Assembly: GCA_037178975.1 (NCBI GenBank)
Contig: JASJZH010000006.1
Span: forward strand, 5,022,001 to 5,086,000
DNA from: Oscheius tipulae
Taxonomy: Eukaryota; Nematoda; Chromadorea; Rhabditida; Rhabditidae
Direction of reading: 5' to 3'
Length of the DNA stretch: 64,000 nt
Positions 34,382 to 48,121 of the stretch are shown here, in pieces. Under the pieces are notes generated by a model that saw only the letters and a list, made by a program, of their open reading frames with translations, was not told where the DNA came from and ran no database searches. The translations under genes and the position numbers were made by a program. The stretch's first letter is position 1. Every line of letters begins with the position of its first letter.

Positions 34382-35634
34382 TTATGCAGGTCTTCGAACG
34401 TAGACAACCCTGGTTTCCATAGGATATTGGTGAGAAGCTGGAGTAGCTCGCCGTGGTGGAGGCTGAGGTATATAGTATTGACGGTGCGGAACAATACGCT
34501 TCGAAGTGGCGGCCAGCTTGGCAATGTCTGGCCGAACGTAGGATAGTAGCGGCTTCAGCTCGATTTCGGGTTCGTCTTCGGCAATCACTTCCTCCTCGTG
34601 AGCCACTTCCATCTCTGGCTCCGGATCTTCGTGGTACATCTCCTGCTCCTCGATTTCATCAATGACATGTTCTTCCTCCACAATTATCTCCTCATCAACA
34701 TCCACCTGCTCTTCGTGAACCTCGGCATCATCCAAATCTACTTCGATATGTTCCAACTCCTCATCTTCCTCTTCGTCCACTCCTTTCATATCAGTAATGG
34801 CAAAGTTCCGGACAACTGGAACAGACGGGCTCGACTTCCACCGTACATTCTCCGGATTGTAACCAAGATTTCCATTCTTTTTCCTCTGTTCTTCCCGCTC
34901 TCGTTTCCGTTCAAGCCAGGCGTCTCGAGGTTCGCTCAGTTTCTCCTTCAAGGTTTTTGCTCTCGAATTCAACGTTTTCAGCCGAGCTTCTCGTTTTTCA
35001 GCAACTAAAACGAATCATAAAACAAAGATCGGAAATATATTAACCTTCTGGAGTTTCCGTTGAGTAGTGGCGAAGACAGGCCTTTCGAAGCTGAAAGAGT
35101 TTTGATAAGAGTTTCTCGTTCTTGAATGGTTTAGACTATTGTTCTAGAAATTGCTAGAAAAGGAGTAGAAAACGAAGAGGCAGCCGTGTGTTTGACACAT
35201 AACGGGTTGCTCTCGATTAAACATTGTTTATAATCTGATTTCACGTTAAATCGCGAAAGTGAGGTACTTCAAGCGTATTAACCTATCATCCCGTCTTGAA
35301 ATTTTAAATATTTAACTGAAAAACGAATTGACTTACCGATTCAGGAAGTGTTTGCCTATTTAAGTACATATTCGGAACGAAGTCGACGTGTGTCGGATCA
35401 GGATTCGGTCTCTGTGACTTGAAGTGGATACTGCAGATGCTGTCAACTTTCTTGAAGCCATTGGCTCTCTGAAACAAATTATTAATACAAAGTATAACAT
35501 GAGCTCACTTTGTCAGCAAGTATTTTCATCCATTCAAGTTTTTGGAGGCCTGCTTCTTTGGGAATACAATAAAATTTGACACTTTGGAGGCATTCCTTGC
35601 GGCCCCAGCCGCAAAGAACGCAGCGACGATACAT
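34382..35634 (-). CDS. THAP zinc-finger protein with acidic segment
   Basis: DNA-binding protein candidate. The start MYRRCVLCGWGRKECLQ shows the first Cys pair of the C2CH THAP finger, followed by VKFYCIPKEAGLQKLEWMKI, SICSIHF (Cys and His ligands) and VDFVPNM (the conserved Pro of the THAP end). After LRKACLRHYSTETPE comes a basic coiled segment (LKEKLSEPRDAWLERKRERE). A long Glu/Asp-rich stretch (about 70 residues, EVDLDDAEVHEEQVDVDEEI ...) and a Pro/Arg-rich C-terminus (YYIPQPPPRRATP) follow. Four exons. Acidic tails are common in regulators; target genes unknown. The ATG is 14 bases after a ttttag acceptor. Confidence 0.85.
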
Positions 35635-38600
35635 CAACTCCCAGAATCTAAAAAGAAAAATTAGAACAGCAATACGAAAAAAGAAGAAATGAAAAAAATA
35701 GTAACGATACTACGTGTGTAGTATTAGCATCTTTGGTTAGCGTGTAGTCACGCTTTTCTGCGTATTTGCGGCAATTACAGTTGCCAAAATGTGGAAAACA
35801 ATTCTAGAATTGGTTAAAGCTGACTTTCTTTTTTTATGGAAGAGGGAAATTTGATAGTTTTAACTAATTAATGCTTCTCAAAGCAGTGGATTGTATATAA
35901 TAAATATGCAATCGGGAAATAATTGAAAGAAGAATTGTTGGGTGTGTGGAAGCGAAGCAGTAGATTTACGCTGAAAAGCGACATTTTCTTATTTCCAAAA
36001 CTCTTGAAAAGCATATTTAATAGCGTTGTTACTGTAAAGGAGTTCCGCTGGTGAAAAATGCGAATAATAATGAAGAACAATGAAGGCCATCACAGAAAAA
36101 GAAGAAGAATCGAAGCTTCAGTCCGTTTTTCGTATATGTTTGATTACAATTGTTCTGTTCGAACTAACTTCTGCTCTAAGAAGGTTGTACTAATCGGAAT
36201 TAGAATCCGCCAAAACTTCAACATGTTTCTTTTGATTCCATAATCTTCATTCGACATCCTGAACATGGAAACAACCGCTTGACGGATAAGCGCTCTAAGA
36301 CGTTAAGCATCTACTGCGGTTACGAAATTTCTTAGGCAGAACCCGTTTGTTAGGCTGTCACTGCTGCTGCTGTCACTAAAGGAACAGCCCAATTCTCAGC
36401 TTCTTTGCCTTAATTTACCTTTTCTCTTGTCGTCATTAGTTTGTCAAGTTGTTCAATGTAGCGAAAATTCCCAGCTGGAACGCCTGGCTGTAATCGTACC
36501 CGTTTCAACTGATGTTTCACTAGCTCTGGTTATTGCGGTCTACTAACAGATGACCTCTTCCCTACAACAACATCTCTCTTAGGAGGCTCAAAAGTTTTGT
36601 TGTTCTCTTGTCATTCGTTTGCTCTACCTGATGACGTACTGTCCTAGGACTTCAAAACCATTGTTGCCATATTTCCACCCTCTCTCCGGTCCGATAACAC
36701 TTTTTCATGGGGTCGTTTTTCGTTTATGATGGATATTATCCCGCCGCCAGTACCTGGGAACGTTTTCCTAACCCATAGACTTAATGCACATTCGCATTTG
36801 AAAATTCCTAGATGACGCCGAGTCTGCCGCTTATCATAAGGAAAGGAGCAGACCCTGCAGCTGGAAAATGTTCCTATCACCTTGCTCTTTATTTCCTGGA
36901 AGCCCATGTCAATAACCCTATTTCAGACTGTCAAATTTTTTACTGTCTCTTTCTCACCAACGAACATGATTATGTCCAGTTCCAGATGTCAAAGATAAGA
37001 TGAAAAAAAGTGCTTACAAAACAAAAAGTGTTTTTCGGCTGGTTGGAGAGTTTTATTAAAACTTTCTCTGTTTAATTTACCCCATACTTCTATTCACATT
37101 TTCAGGTTCTTCTCCGATTGTTCCTCGGAACAATGACGGACGCTTACCATCAGCTCGTCTGTCACGTCGTGGTGAGTTTTCACTTCTTATACAGCTTCGT
37201 AACGCACTTTTTGGTCATCGGATATTCATAACTTCTCCCTCGGTTTTGCTGTTTTGCACTTGAAAAGGTGTCGCCGGTTATCGGATCATTTGTGCCAACA
37301 ATTAGCATAAGCTGTTTATAGCGTCGGACCTCATACGGTAGTCTGTGTGCTTTTGAGATTTACACGGCTGGTCGGCTTAGCTGACAGCCGACTCTTACCA
37401 CTGTTGCTACCCAGTTTTTGGTTTTGAGACGCTGGTCTACGTTCTCATGCTCCGAGTTTTTCGATTGGTCATTTATGAATCACAACTGTACGGGTCGCGG
37501 AAACTCATTATGTTGCAAAGAACGAACGCTGAACAGTTTTCTCTCCACATTTTGTTATATTACCACTACTTGGAATTTCATTCGTTTGTAGAGCACCTAA
37601 AGTGTTGCCTTACTTGTTGTGGGTGTCACCGGAAGCTGCGATATTTGCTTGGACTGGCGATCTGTACGTATCTGCCGATACCCGCTGTCTTTTGCACATT
37701 ACCCTCAAAGTTCCCTCACGTGTGACCTTTCCTATAAATTTCTTAACAACGAACCATTTACCATCAGTAGTAGTGACTGCCTGTTACCCAGGAACCCGTT
37801 CACTCTCATAGTCGCGTCTTCAATTTAATTAATGTACAGAAGACAGGCCACAGACGCGTTCATGCCCGGCTAATATCTTGTCATAATAAATGACCGATTG
37901 GAGTGGATCTCGCGGAGCCAGGAGGTGGTCATTTCGTAATTGTCGCAGAAAATGTCACGGCTCCTTTACACCGGCCAACAGTCGGCATTCTTTCGGCTCC
38001 ATCACTTCTTTGATTTCTGGTGGCCCTGATTTGCATCTCGAGGTAACAATTCCTGGTTCTGGAGAATCACCTTCTCGCGCCACATGCTACCAGTTCTCTC
38101 AAATATCCATTGATCTTTCGAGAGAAAGAGGGAGAGAGAGAGAGAAAGAAATTGAATCAGCTGTAGATTACCGAGGGCAATTAGTTTTTGCTCCGCCATG
38201 AAATCCACTCGATTTCTCTAGGATGCGATTTCTTTGTTGCAGCCACTGTGGTGATAGACTTTCCATATCTCTCCATTGTGTAGCGACCTTTTGCAAACCA
38301 CCTACTGCCAATAACCGGTTTGTCCTACCACCTAGGACTACTCACACTTGCTTACTAGGTCTCTCAGGTCTGTACACTTTTTGTATTAATCGGGAACTCA
38401 TTAATTATTTTGGAAACGGAAGGGTCATTTATCAGAGCCCTTGTATTTCGTATCATTTCATTGATCAAAAGCAGCAGTGTTGGAGTGATACACATTTACG
38501 CCAGTGACTAACTGCTCTCTATTCTTTCAGTCTGAATGAGTATGCCCCGTGTCCTCTTTTAGCGCAGACTGCTAGTACCACGCGTTTGAATTTGGCGCCT

Positions 38601-39900
38601 CGTTTCCGCGGCAGAGAGATGGCGGCTTACAGACTAGCTTGTCCGCTGCTTCCTCCTAATGCAATTAGCTCACTTCCTTTCACTTTTGAACCAACCATTC
38701 AATTATTCCTTGTATTTTACATTTATAATTGCAAAGGGTTTCCTTTCCACTTTATTCCACTTTTTCGCAAATAGATTTTCGACAGAAACTTAAAGGTGCA
38801 GATAGGACTTTTCGCCCTCAAATAAAATTGAATCTCCTGCTTAGTTTACAGCCAAGGGTGGATCGGTTCGCCTAGCTGGAGACAGTAAGTCGCCCTCGTA
38901 AATTGAGAAACCGTTTGCGGGCCCACTAAACGCTGCGGTCAGTGCCGATTTCACGACTTCTTTTGCAGAATCCCTTTACAGCGACCGCCTCGTTCCTATG
39001 GTAGTCTTTTTGGTTTGTTCCTTATCCAAAAAGTACAACAACACCTTTCTGCAATGATGGTTCTTGCCTCCGCCGATTAGTGTTCCAATCGCGTGAAAGT
39101 GACCGTTTGTCAAGGCCAGTTGTGCCAAAGTTTGTGCGATGGAGCTAGTCATTGATCAACCCTCTTTTTGATTCGTTCCGCACTAGCACGTTAGTAAGCT
39201 TAGCAGAAGTTCCTCCTTCTTCACAACTTTCCCCAATGCAACATGTGGTGTTGATAGAACGCACGTTGTTGATTTAAACAATCACTTGATGATAATAACT
39301 CTGGCTCTTCTGTTACTATATGCGATTGCGGTGAAGAAACGAGAACTGTTCCAAATAACATTACAGCCTTCAGACTTCTTCGCGGATCTCTTTTTAGTGA
39401 GTCACTGTCTGATCCTTTAGAGAGATAGCTCTGCATGCCTCATGCCCTGATCTGCCCCATCGGTTTTCTTAAATGAACTGGACGTGTCAAATGTGACGGT
39501 TGGGGGGTACACATATGGTTTGGAGGCGTTTTTATAGGGAGACGGCCAATGTGCCACCTGTGAGAGTGTCGCCGACGGCAAAATTTAAAGTGGACACTGC
39601 GACACTTTTTGTTCAGCGGGTTGAATTTCGTTCTTCGTAGTAAGAATACTCTACGTTTTCATAACGTCCAACCAGCTCCCATACTGCCTTTGTCCATCAT
39701 GAAGATTAATTATGACCGTAGCTTAGTGGACTACCTTACGTATGAGAACTTTTTATGAATGGACGGCTATCTGAACGGCCTTTTTGCTAATGCGTCCGAG
39801 TGCTTTCTTGGGCAACTAACCTATTGAAATCTTCCAAGGACTTGTCAAGCCCAGCGTTTAACTTTTCCAGTTCTTCCCATATTAGTCTCTCTCTTTGCAG
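35635..39900. other. Long non-coding stretch upstream of the giant gene
   Basis: Little coding potential over 4.3 kb. One exon-like island lies at 37106-37171 (+): acceptor ttttcag, ATG at 37133, donor gtgagt, encoding MTDAYHQLVCHVV in the frame that joins exactly to MAWCRDNK at 39901. It may be an alternative first exon of the giant gene with a 2.7 kb intron. A purine run (gagagaaagagggagagaga) lies near 38120. Otherwise I see nothing to name. Confidence 0.4.
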
Positions 39901-42900
39901 ATGGCGTGGTGCAGAGACAACAAGCTGAGTATCCGCGTCGAGAAGGGCACCAAGCCGAAGCTGAAAACAAGTGAGGACGGAAAAAGCTGCCTAGTAGGTT
40001 TTTTTCATACGAGCAATTGTTTCGGGATGCGAAACGGCGCTTCATCACGTCATGTTATGTTCTAAGCTTTTTGACGCGATCGACGTTATCTTCATATATA
40101 TCTTGAGAGCAGTAGGTAAACACTCAAACATATTCAAGCTGACTGATTGAACCCATGATGATTATTGAAAGCTTTCGTTACGCAAAACACGCAACATGTG
40201 TCGGCGTGACGGAACACATAGTTGCTGACAAGAGGCAGACAAGTAGTCGATATTTTTGCAGATTTCTGTTCCACCTGATACATTTGTGAATTGGCCACCA
40301 ATCAAAGCTGAACTGAATGGAGGCTACGTTGTGACGGTACAACGCCTACAACAACAGTACAAAATTGAACTCAAACATTTCGTAAGTTGAGCCATATAAA
40401 ACATATTAGTCTTTTCAGCATGAGCGTAAACCTGATCTCATCTTGTATTCTTCTTCCTTCACTCATGAAAAAGACATCAAAACTCAAATCAAAGAGATGA
40501 GTTCATCTGTAGCCCATATAGGCGTTGCGGGTCCGAATTTGGATGTTTGTGGTGTTCTCAAAGGAGCTCGCATGACCCTCGAAGCTTCGTCCGGAACCAT
40601 GCATGTCAATGCCAAGATCCTGGCCGAGAGACTGTCTCTCCATGCCCAAAATGTTATTGTTGCGCCAGAGGCTCTCGTTTCTGCATCTAGGTTGAAGGTA
40701 GTCTTTTGTTTCGTGTCTGGTGATCAATCCTTTTCAAGGTTATCTCCCGCAAGCTCCAAATTGATGGTAAGATGTATCCCTCAGAAACAGAGGAGACACC
40801 TAGACACATGGACGTCGAGATTGATTCGGGACTTGTTCATCTCGGTGTTGATGGATGTCTCGGTGAATCCAACGAGAAGGAGAACTTTAGACCTATTCGG
40901 GTATTTGTTACTCTGTCGTCTTTGATCAGATAAGTTCAGCGTACGGCACAATCTCCAGCGCAAATAACTACCGACACAATGAGCTTACGCATCAGCGGCT
41001 CTATAGCAAACTATGGCAAAGTTGTAGCAACAGGAAAAATAGAGCTGACAATAGGAGGGAGTATTCTATCTTTGGCTGACGGGACATTTGACAGTGCTGG
41101 AAGAGGTGTTATTTTATGCAGAATAGTAGTAAGCAAAGTTTAGGTTATGGGGCATTAAAGCAGATCAGAGGAATCAATTCTGCTCCTGAATGCCCACCAT
41201 CCTCTTCTCGATTACAAACGGCGATTCTATCAGAGAACACGGCGGCAGCAGCAAAGCTGATTGAAAGTGGTGTAGATTTGAATGATAAGGTAGACATAAT
41301 TGTAATTTGTTTGAATATACCAAGCTTAGGTCAATCGTAAAAAGAGAACGCTTCGCCAGACGGCTGCTTCAATGTACAGAGACAAAGTCAAGGAGTCGAC
41401 TAGAAATGGAGTGAGACAAAACATAACTCTCATCAATGCTCTCTTCACTGTTCATGATTGGAGGCAAGTTTTCTCATCTTTACGCTATAAAAAGTTATTG
41501 TAGAAGAGGAACAATTGCTGCACATTCAATTGTTGCTAGCATTGGCAAGAACTGCGACGACTGCGCTCAATTCGCTGCCCAACAACTCCAGCTGAATGTG
41601 ATTGGACGGGCTGGCGTCGAGGAAGATTCTATCTGGGCATGCACTTGGGTGGAAGTCGAAGTTGGCACAGATCTTCTTATTGCTGGTTACTACAGCTTAA
41701 GGCTAAATTACACTCGATTACAGGTCAAATAAAACAACGGTCTCTCATCGTACACTGTGGTGGAGACATGTCAACGACACAGAACGGAATCGTCAGTCAG
41801 GAAATCTTCTCTAGAATAACTTGCAAGCGATTCACTGGTGATGGTATCTGGACCGTTGGAGAGCGGTTATCAATTGATGCTCTAGACGCTATCGATTTCC
41901 GTCAAAACTCCCACCTGGAATCTGAAAAGGTCAGGCCTTTAAAATTCCGTTTCAAACTATAAATTAAGCTTGAAATAGCCTGTGATGGAACAGTGAACAT
42001 CAACGGATCATGGCAAGTTGCCTCCGGATGGTCCAAAGTTGCTGGCTCACTAACTATTGGTCCGGCAGCTAAAATATTCGTTGAAGAGACGTTGTCGTCT
42101 TCATCCCAAAGGTATGCTACGTGAACACTTTCGGTAAAAGATGCTTGCAGCCTTTTCTGTCATGGATTTATGAACGTAACCGACAGTTGCGACCTCCAGT
42201 TGAGGTCATTCGCGCACTTCCTTCCCAACTCAAAACTCGAATGCAACGTGCTTAATCTCGTCTGTGAAGCGGTCTGCACACTAGGAGGATTATGGATAGC
42301 CGATACTCTTCAGGTATATTTGATCAAGCTTATTGACATTTTTTGAAACTCAGGTCTATGCAAGACAGGAGCTAATCACTACATCAACCGGCAAAACGGC
42401 TGTGTTTACCAAAGCTAGCGTAACAACCGGAGCATTCAGAAATGACGCCAGTTGGCAGGTATTTTTCCTGTTTTCCCTTAATTTTCTTACCTTCTCTTCA
42501 AGGTGGAAAAGGATTGCAACATCATTACTGGAGAAATGGAACAGTCGGACGACGGATTGCTGTTTGTGAAGCAAACTCTGGATTTGGCAGTACATTCGGA
42601 GTCGCAAGAGAGCTGGGCAGGAAGAATAATTTGCAGCCGACTTACTATGAAGTAAAAAGTACTTTATTCGAAATTATATTCTTCTTTAGGGCATTGAAAC
42701 GCTGCTGCTTTGATGGATACTTGCGGGCGAATGATGCCGACATCTATCTTCCTTACTCTGGCGACTCCCAAGTTGTTGCTACTGGTCAATGGGACATTCT
42801 CTCAGGTCCACTGACTCTGAAAGGAAACACGTAATATACAAACCTTGTTTTCTTATTAGCTTTCCAGTTATTTCACTTCTACCACCAAGCCGCCTTCGGC

Positions 42901-45900
42901 TCCTGGTTTTGTATTGAAAGGAAAGCTGACAGCATCAGCTATTGTTGCTCCGTTTATTGCTGTTGAAATTTCTGAGGATTCTGTGGCTCGACTCCTCGGC
43001 ATATCTTCACCTCATCCGGATATTGAATTCAATCTTCTGGTTACTGTTGGCTCGCTTCATATGAAAAGTGGATCCTCCTTGCTGTCAATGTCAAATGAAT
43101 CAAGGGCTGAGGGACTCATCTGTGCTACAAGTTTCCATCATTATGGACAGGTGGAATATCTGATCAGTTTTAACAAAAACTAGATATAGATTCGTTTCAA
43201 TGCGGAGTTCGTGCATCTACTACTCGCTTCATGGATTAACAAAGGGAGAATTACCAATACGCCACAGAAACAAAACCACATCAAAAACTGTGCTGTCGTC
43301 GTCGAAGAGCTGTTTTTGAATGAGGGAACCCTTGCAACAGACGTTTTAAGAATCACCGGAGAAGGCGTACTCGACAACCGAGGAAGGATTTTTGCTGCCG
43401 ATACTATGGACATTCGATTGAGGAACTTTAACAATGAAGAGGTAGATATTCTGCTGATCGGTTTTCATAAACAGTTTAGGGAATCATGGAATCGAAGAAC
43501 AAGATGCACCTCTTGTCGGCAACAAGCGACTGGACAAAGCTTGCTGGAGCAGTCAAGGCACGAAAAGGATTGGATTTGTGTGCCACTCGACTCCAAGTAG
43601 CGCTCAAAGACGCATCGTCGCTCTCCAAAGATGAAAAACTTTCGTTCTCAGCCAAAAGTGATCTGATTCTATCCTCAGCGGTAGTCGATGAAAACCGCCG
43701 TTTAGCTGTTGGTGTAGCAGCTCAGAAGAGCATTGTTTTGGATGCTCCAATCGAAACCGATCGTCTCGAGGTATCCTTTCATCGTTTTGTGATGTTCATT
43801 TGGCTCAGGTTATCCTTGGTGGACATCATGTTGTTGAACCCGTTGTCCTGAGAATCAAACACGGAGCGGATATTGTGGTAAACAGCTTGGTTATCAACGG
43901 AGAAGCCACAGATCTACGAATTGTCATTGAAGGAAATCTCTCTTGTGGGCGACTTTCAATCGGTCATGGCTTCAAAAGTGTCCTGATTGCCGGAAAAGGA
44001 CAGATTAGGGTGAGAATATTCTCTTTTATTTTTTGAAATATCATTTCAGATCAACAATCTTCAAGCGAAGGAATCGTCTCTTGGCTTTGATCTTTACCAA
44101 CTGATCGCACTGGGAGACGTATCGGCCAAATCAATTTCTGTTCTCAAAGATTCGATCCTCAGACCTACAGCTTTCCAAGAGGTAGGATATAGCGAAATGC
44201 GTAAACGACTTTGATTAGCTCGATACAACAAGTCTCATGTGTGAAAAGGTGTACATCGATGGTACTCTTTTTGTGGAATCGAAGATGTTTATCGGATCTG
44301 CGAAAGTAAGCAAATCATTCTACTGGATCATTTCCTTTTTTAGCACGGTGACATTGTCATAAATGGTTCTGTCATTGGTTCTTCTGTGGACAGTGAACTG
44401 AGCCTAGAAGCTGGACGAGTTGTCATTGCCGGTCAAATAGCAAACCTAAAATTCCTTGAGATTTATGCAAAGGATCGTTGTCAAATGCAACATGCCAAGC
44501 TAAAGGTATCACGTCTATTTTTTGACTATTCTAATGAAAATCTCAGAACATTAATGGTTCGGCCATAGATTCTGGAGAACTGGCTCTATCCGGTGAAATT
44601 GAAGGATTTGGCAACATCGTTGCAAATTGTGGCTTCATATCATCTGAAGGAGCAACGTTGATCTCAAAAGGAATTTCGTTGTCGCTATTCGGCACCACCA
44701 TCACAAGCAATGTTCACTTTGAAGAGTGTGATAAGATAACTCTTGGAGCTCGTCGCTCAGCGACCCTCTCTGGTTGGTTCAAGAATATTGCCGAGCTGGA
44801 GGTTGACGCCAAGTGGATGAAGATGCAGGCTGATGTGCTCGGATGTACAAAACTTTCCATTACTGCATGGTCACTCCAAATAAGTGGAAGCACCGAGGCC
44901 ACTGCGGTTAATTGTACGGCGTTAGGAATCATTCTTCTCTCTGGAAGTCTAACAAGTCAGCAAGCTAAACTGATGTCTCCATTCGTCATCTGCTTGGAAT
45001 GCAAAATGATAGAAACTGTTGAAGTCCATTCGCTGGTGTTGTTGTCCGGGCTGCTAGCCCCTGTCGGACTCACGTATCTCCATTTATGTTTCGAAGAATC
45101 GATTCTCACTCCGAAGATCACCCCATCACAAGCTGACGCGTGGAAAGACACGGGAGCTATGATGAAGGACAGATTTAGTTCAGCGACAGTCGATGTGGAG
45201 GAAATGCTTCTAGGTTGGTATTGTTCTATCAAGCATTGTCAAAAGTTTTCCAGGCCTCAAATACATCTGCGATCTCAAGCCAATTCGAGTGGAACTTGAC
45301 ACATTTTCTACTTTCTACAAAGATCTGACAGAGCTATGCTCCAAGTTCGAGAAAAATCCGATCAGTTTGTTCAGGTGTGCTTCTATCTAAAAGTTTTGTA
45401 AAGAGAAAGCTTGCAGTGTTTCCGATCTTGTTGCATTGATCCACACTGGATTTAAACAGTTCCCAATGTCAACAACTCCTGAAAAACTAGTCAAGAAAAA
45501 CAAGAGATTGTCATGTAAATTGAAGGTTCTAGTTTGTTTAAAAAGATTTTTAGCTGGGCTGTTGTATGAGTCTCTGGCTCAGTTCCGTGCAACTCGTTAC
45601 GCCAAGGAAAACAGAGGATCGGTCGACGCTGATGGAGGCTACGCTAGTCGCTCATCAAGCGAAGACTTGGACGTCAAAGATCGACCAAGGTACATTTTCT
45701 TTTTTTGTGTTCGAAAGCTGCTTCAGCTCATCCAACAGCGGAACCACATCGTCTCCTGATATCCCCCTATTCAAGCCTGACCATTTGGAGAAGCTCGAAA
45801 AGCGTCTCGGCCAACCATCTACGGATGCTGAAGTGACACATGAGAAAATCAACGCTTCGTTCTTAGAGTGATTTCTTTTAACAAGACAACCTATGCATAC

Positions 45901-46466
45901 TGTTACAGAGAAGAGGAGCTATTGGAATTCGAAGAATTGGAGCAAGAAATCGAAGAGGCTCAAAACGGAGTCATCAGAACAGACTTTATTCTTTGCAAAG
46001 AACAAAAGATCCATTTGGCAAGGTACAAAAAAGACTCGTACCCCTAACAATGTAAACTACAGACTGCATCAAAAAACGGTGTGTATTTTGCCATCGAGGC
46101 CGCGCCCGCAGTTCCCTCTTCTGAGAGCTCCAAGTTCAAACGACCTCGTCATGAAGCGGTTCAAGGTAGGACACTTTAAACTAGTGGTGAAACCTACAGC
46201 TTTAGGTCAAAAACACGTTGTCTACGTTTGATCTCCGCTTCTTTGGAAGTGAATCTTCATTGGCGTCTCTGGATTTCACTACGACTGGAGATTTTGGCAG
46301 TCCAATGACTTTCCCCGCCAGCCCATTTCAACGGTACAGGATGGAATCATCTTCCATAACTCTGATTTCAGATCCCGTATTCCGCAAGGATCGTTTAGAA
46401 GTCCTCGGAAGCCTATTTTGTTGGAAAACTAACCAATTAACAGTTACGGCTTTAGCACTAACATGA
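39901..46466 (+). CDS. Very large protein with filamentous-haemagglutinin-like repeats
   Basis: More than 20 short exons join to a protein of well over 1,000 residues. It starts MAWCRDNKLSIRVEKG after a ttgcag acceptor; there is no signal peptide. Most of the protein is short beta-strand repeats rich in Gly, Asn, Ile and Val: LRISGSIANYGKVVATGKIE, VLDNRGRIFAADTMDIRL, ILAERLSLHAQNVIVAPEAL, GDIVINGSVIGSSV, VVIAGQIANLKFLEIYAKDR, LALSGEIEGFGNIVANCGFI. These follow the GxLxNxGxI.A...L.L rhythm of bacterial FhaB-type right-handed beta-helices. Near 41180 an ankyrin-like unit appears (RLQTAILSENTAAAAKLIES). The C-terminal part is different: a helical region (LDTFSTFYKDLTELCSKFEK), an acidic coiled coil (EEELLEFEELEQEIEEAQNG) and a Ser-rich end. 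Secretion or location is unclear. I do not recognise a named orthologue. Confidence 0.75.
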
Positions 46467-47511
46467 CTAACCGACATATCTTCAAAGAATTGAAAATATT
46501 GTAAATATCTAGTGCAACAGATTTATCGACGGGTTCACTGTATTATGTATTAAATTTATTCTCTTTTGTATACGCAACATACTATAAGAAGGGGATTATA
46601 CACTAGGCGTTGTAAAGCCAAATAGTATTAGTCATTTTTACACTGCAATGACACTCTATGCGAACGGTTACTGTTTACTATAAATAGTGATCAAGATTTC
46701 AGACTTCCTTCAAGTACCATCAAATTTTATGCCCAGCAACAATGTTACCATGAGCCAGAGGCATGTTATGCGTAAACCTCTCAAGGTTGATCCATTCTGA
46801 GAGAAGAATCTTTGTCAGCCGCCTTCTATTTGTATACGATTTTCTGCTGCGTCGTTATTGTTAGCCGCTGACAAATCAGGACAGATTCTGTCACTTGTGA
46901 TGTAACTGTGATAAGCGGAGGTGTGGAACAATGCTTTTGCCGTAAAAAAAGAAACAAGGGAACAAGATGTGGATAGCTTTTTTCAATAACAGAATCCTAC
47001 CTGTACGCCCTGAAGAAGGATCATCGCTCGTCGCATGGTCTCCCTGCCCTCCCTTCCCCTAACCTATTTTGACTCATTTCTCCATCATCCCGTCTGGGAG
47101 CCTAAAGCTAATCCGTATATCCACACTCTCGTTGTTCCGAGGAGCCAGGTGTTGCTTTTCTTTTTTAGGGGGAGGGTCGGCTGCGCAAGGGGAAAAAATT
47201 AACATCTGCAACTACTATTGAGCACTTGCGAGCGATAGTTTCCGTTAATTTCTTTCCTTGCCACATTTTCTGGGGACTGTTTTTTTTCCATTCGAAACCA
47301 TGCAAATTCCTAAGAATTAATCGGAAGTTGTCTCAGTCTGAAGCGTTCCTGATAGATAGTCTATAAACAAGCACCTGTAGTGTTCCTTTTTTAACCCGGC
47401 GGATATTCTGCCATTGTTTCTTGATTGACAATTTCCGTAATAAGAAAAACGCGCCTAAAGACTATCATATTGTCTTCGTTGACTGTTGTCCTGACTTGAT
47501 GTCTTTATTCT
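46467..47511. other. Intergenic, no gene seen
   Basis: Sequence between the giant gene and the kinase fragment. A pyrimidine-rich patch at about 47035-47100 and a purine-rich patch near 47165-47200 are visible; no coding structure. Confidence 0.4.
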
Positions 47512-48042
47512 GTGGATTGCGCAAAAAAGAGAACAAGTACAAGATTCTGCTTCCGTACACCTGCGACATTCCTCAAAGAAGGTACGTTTACAGCTGGGTT
47601 TGTCTTTCGGACAAAAATGCAGAAAGATTGGACCATTGGAATTGGCGGCTACGGCATGGTTTCTCTGGTGCAAAAGAAAAATACTGGAGCTTACTACGCT
47701 ATGAAGAAGATGACAGCCTGTCGCAGCAGCAAAGCCAGCAATTGTATCGCCTTCGCAAAGCGAGACATGAAAGTTTTGAAGATGACTGATCATCCCTTCA
47801 TAGTGGTGAGAAAATCAGTATTCATTATTATGGAGTATGCGGGAGGCGGTGAATTGTTCAAATGTATCGGAGACGGTTTGTACTGGCGAAGTATGGCTTA
47901 CTACGCAGCCAAGCTTGTTTGCGCAATTGGGTATCTGCACAGCTGTGGAATAGTACATCGGGATATCAAAGTAAGCCTGTGTCCTTCCTTCACGCGCGAC
48001 TTTGTATATTCGTTGTTGAGCAAAAAAGAAGTCAATCGGTGA
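47512..48042 (+). pseudogene. Truncated AGC-type protein kinase
   Basis: The frame carries a glycine loop GIGGYGMVSLV (GxGGxG, PKG-like), the ATP-lysine in YYAMKKM, HPFIV, the hinge IIMEYAGGGELF, helix E YYAAKLVCAIGYLHSCGIVH and HRDIK of the catalytic loop. There it stops: a donor-like gtaagc follows HRDIK, but no exon with the Asn of the loop, DFG or the C-lobe is found before 48361. The beta4-beta5 hairpin between HPFIV and IIMEY is also shortened, and the helix C Glu appears replaced by Lys (KRD for ERD). I read it as a decayed or truncated kinase copy, probably catalytically dead. The true start may be the ATG at 47618-47630. Confidence 0.65.
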
Positions 48043-48121
48043 GCGCTCCATACATACTTGGTCAAGCTTAGGTCGAGCAGTGCAAGTCACATGGTTTTTG
48101 CGCTTGTATCATGGCGACGAC

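Noticed and set aside
47421-47789. 122-residue + strand ORF (HIVFVDCCPDLMSLF ...)
   Set aside because: It overlaps the kinase fragment in another frame and shows no domain; the kinase frame is the supported one.
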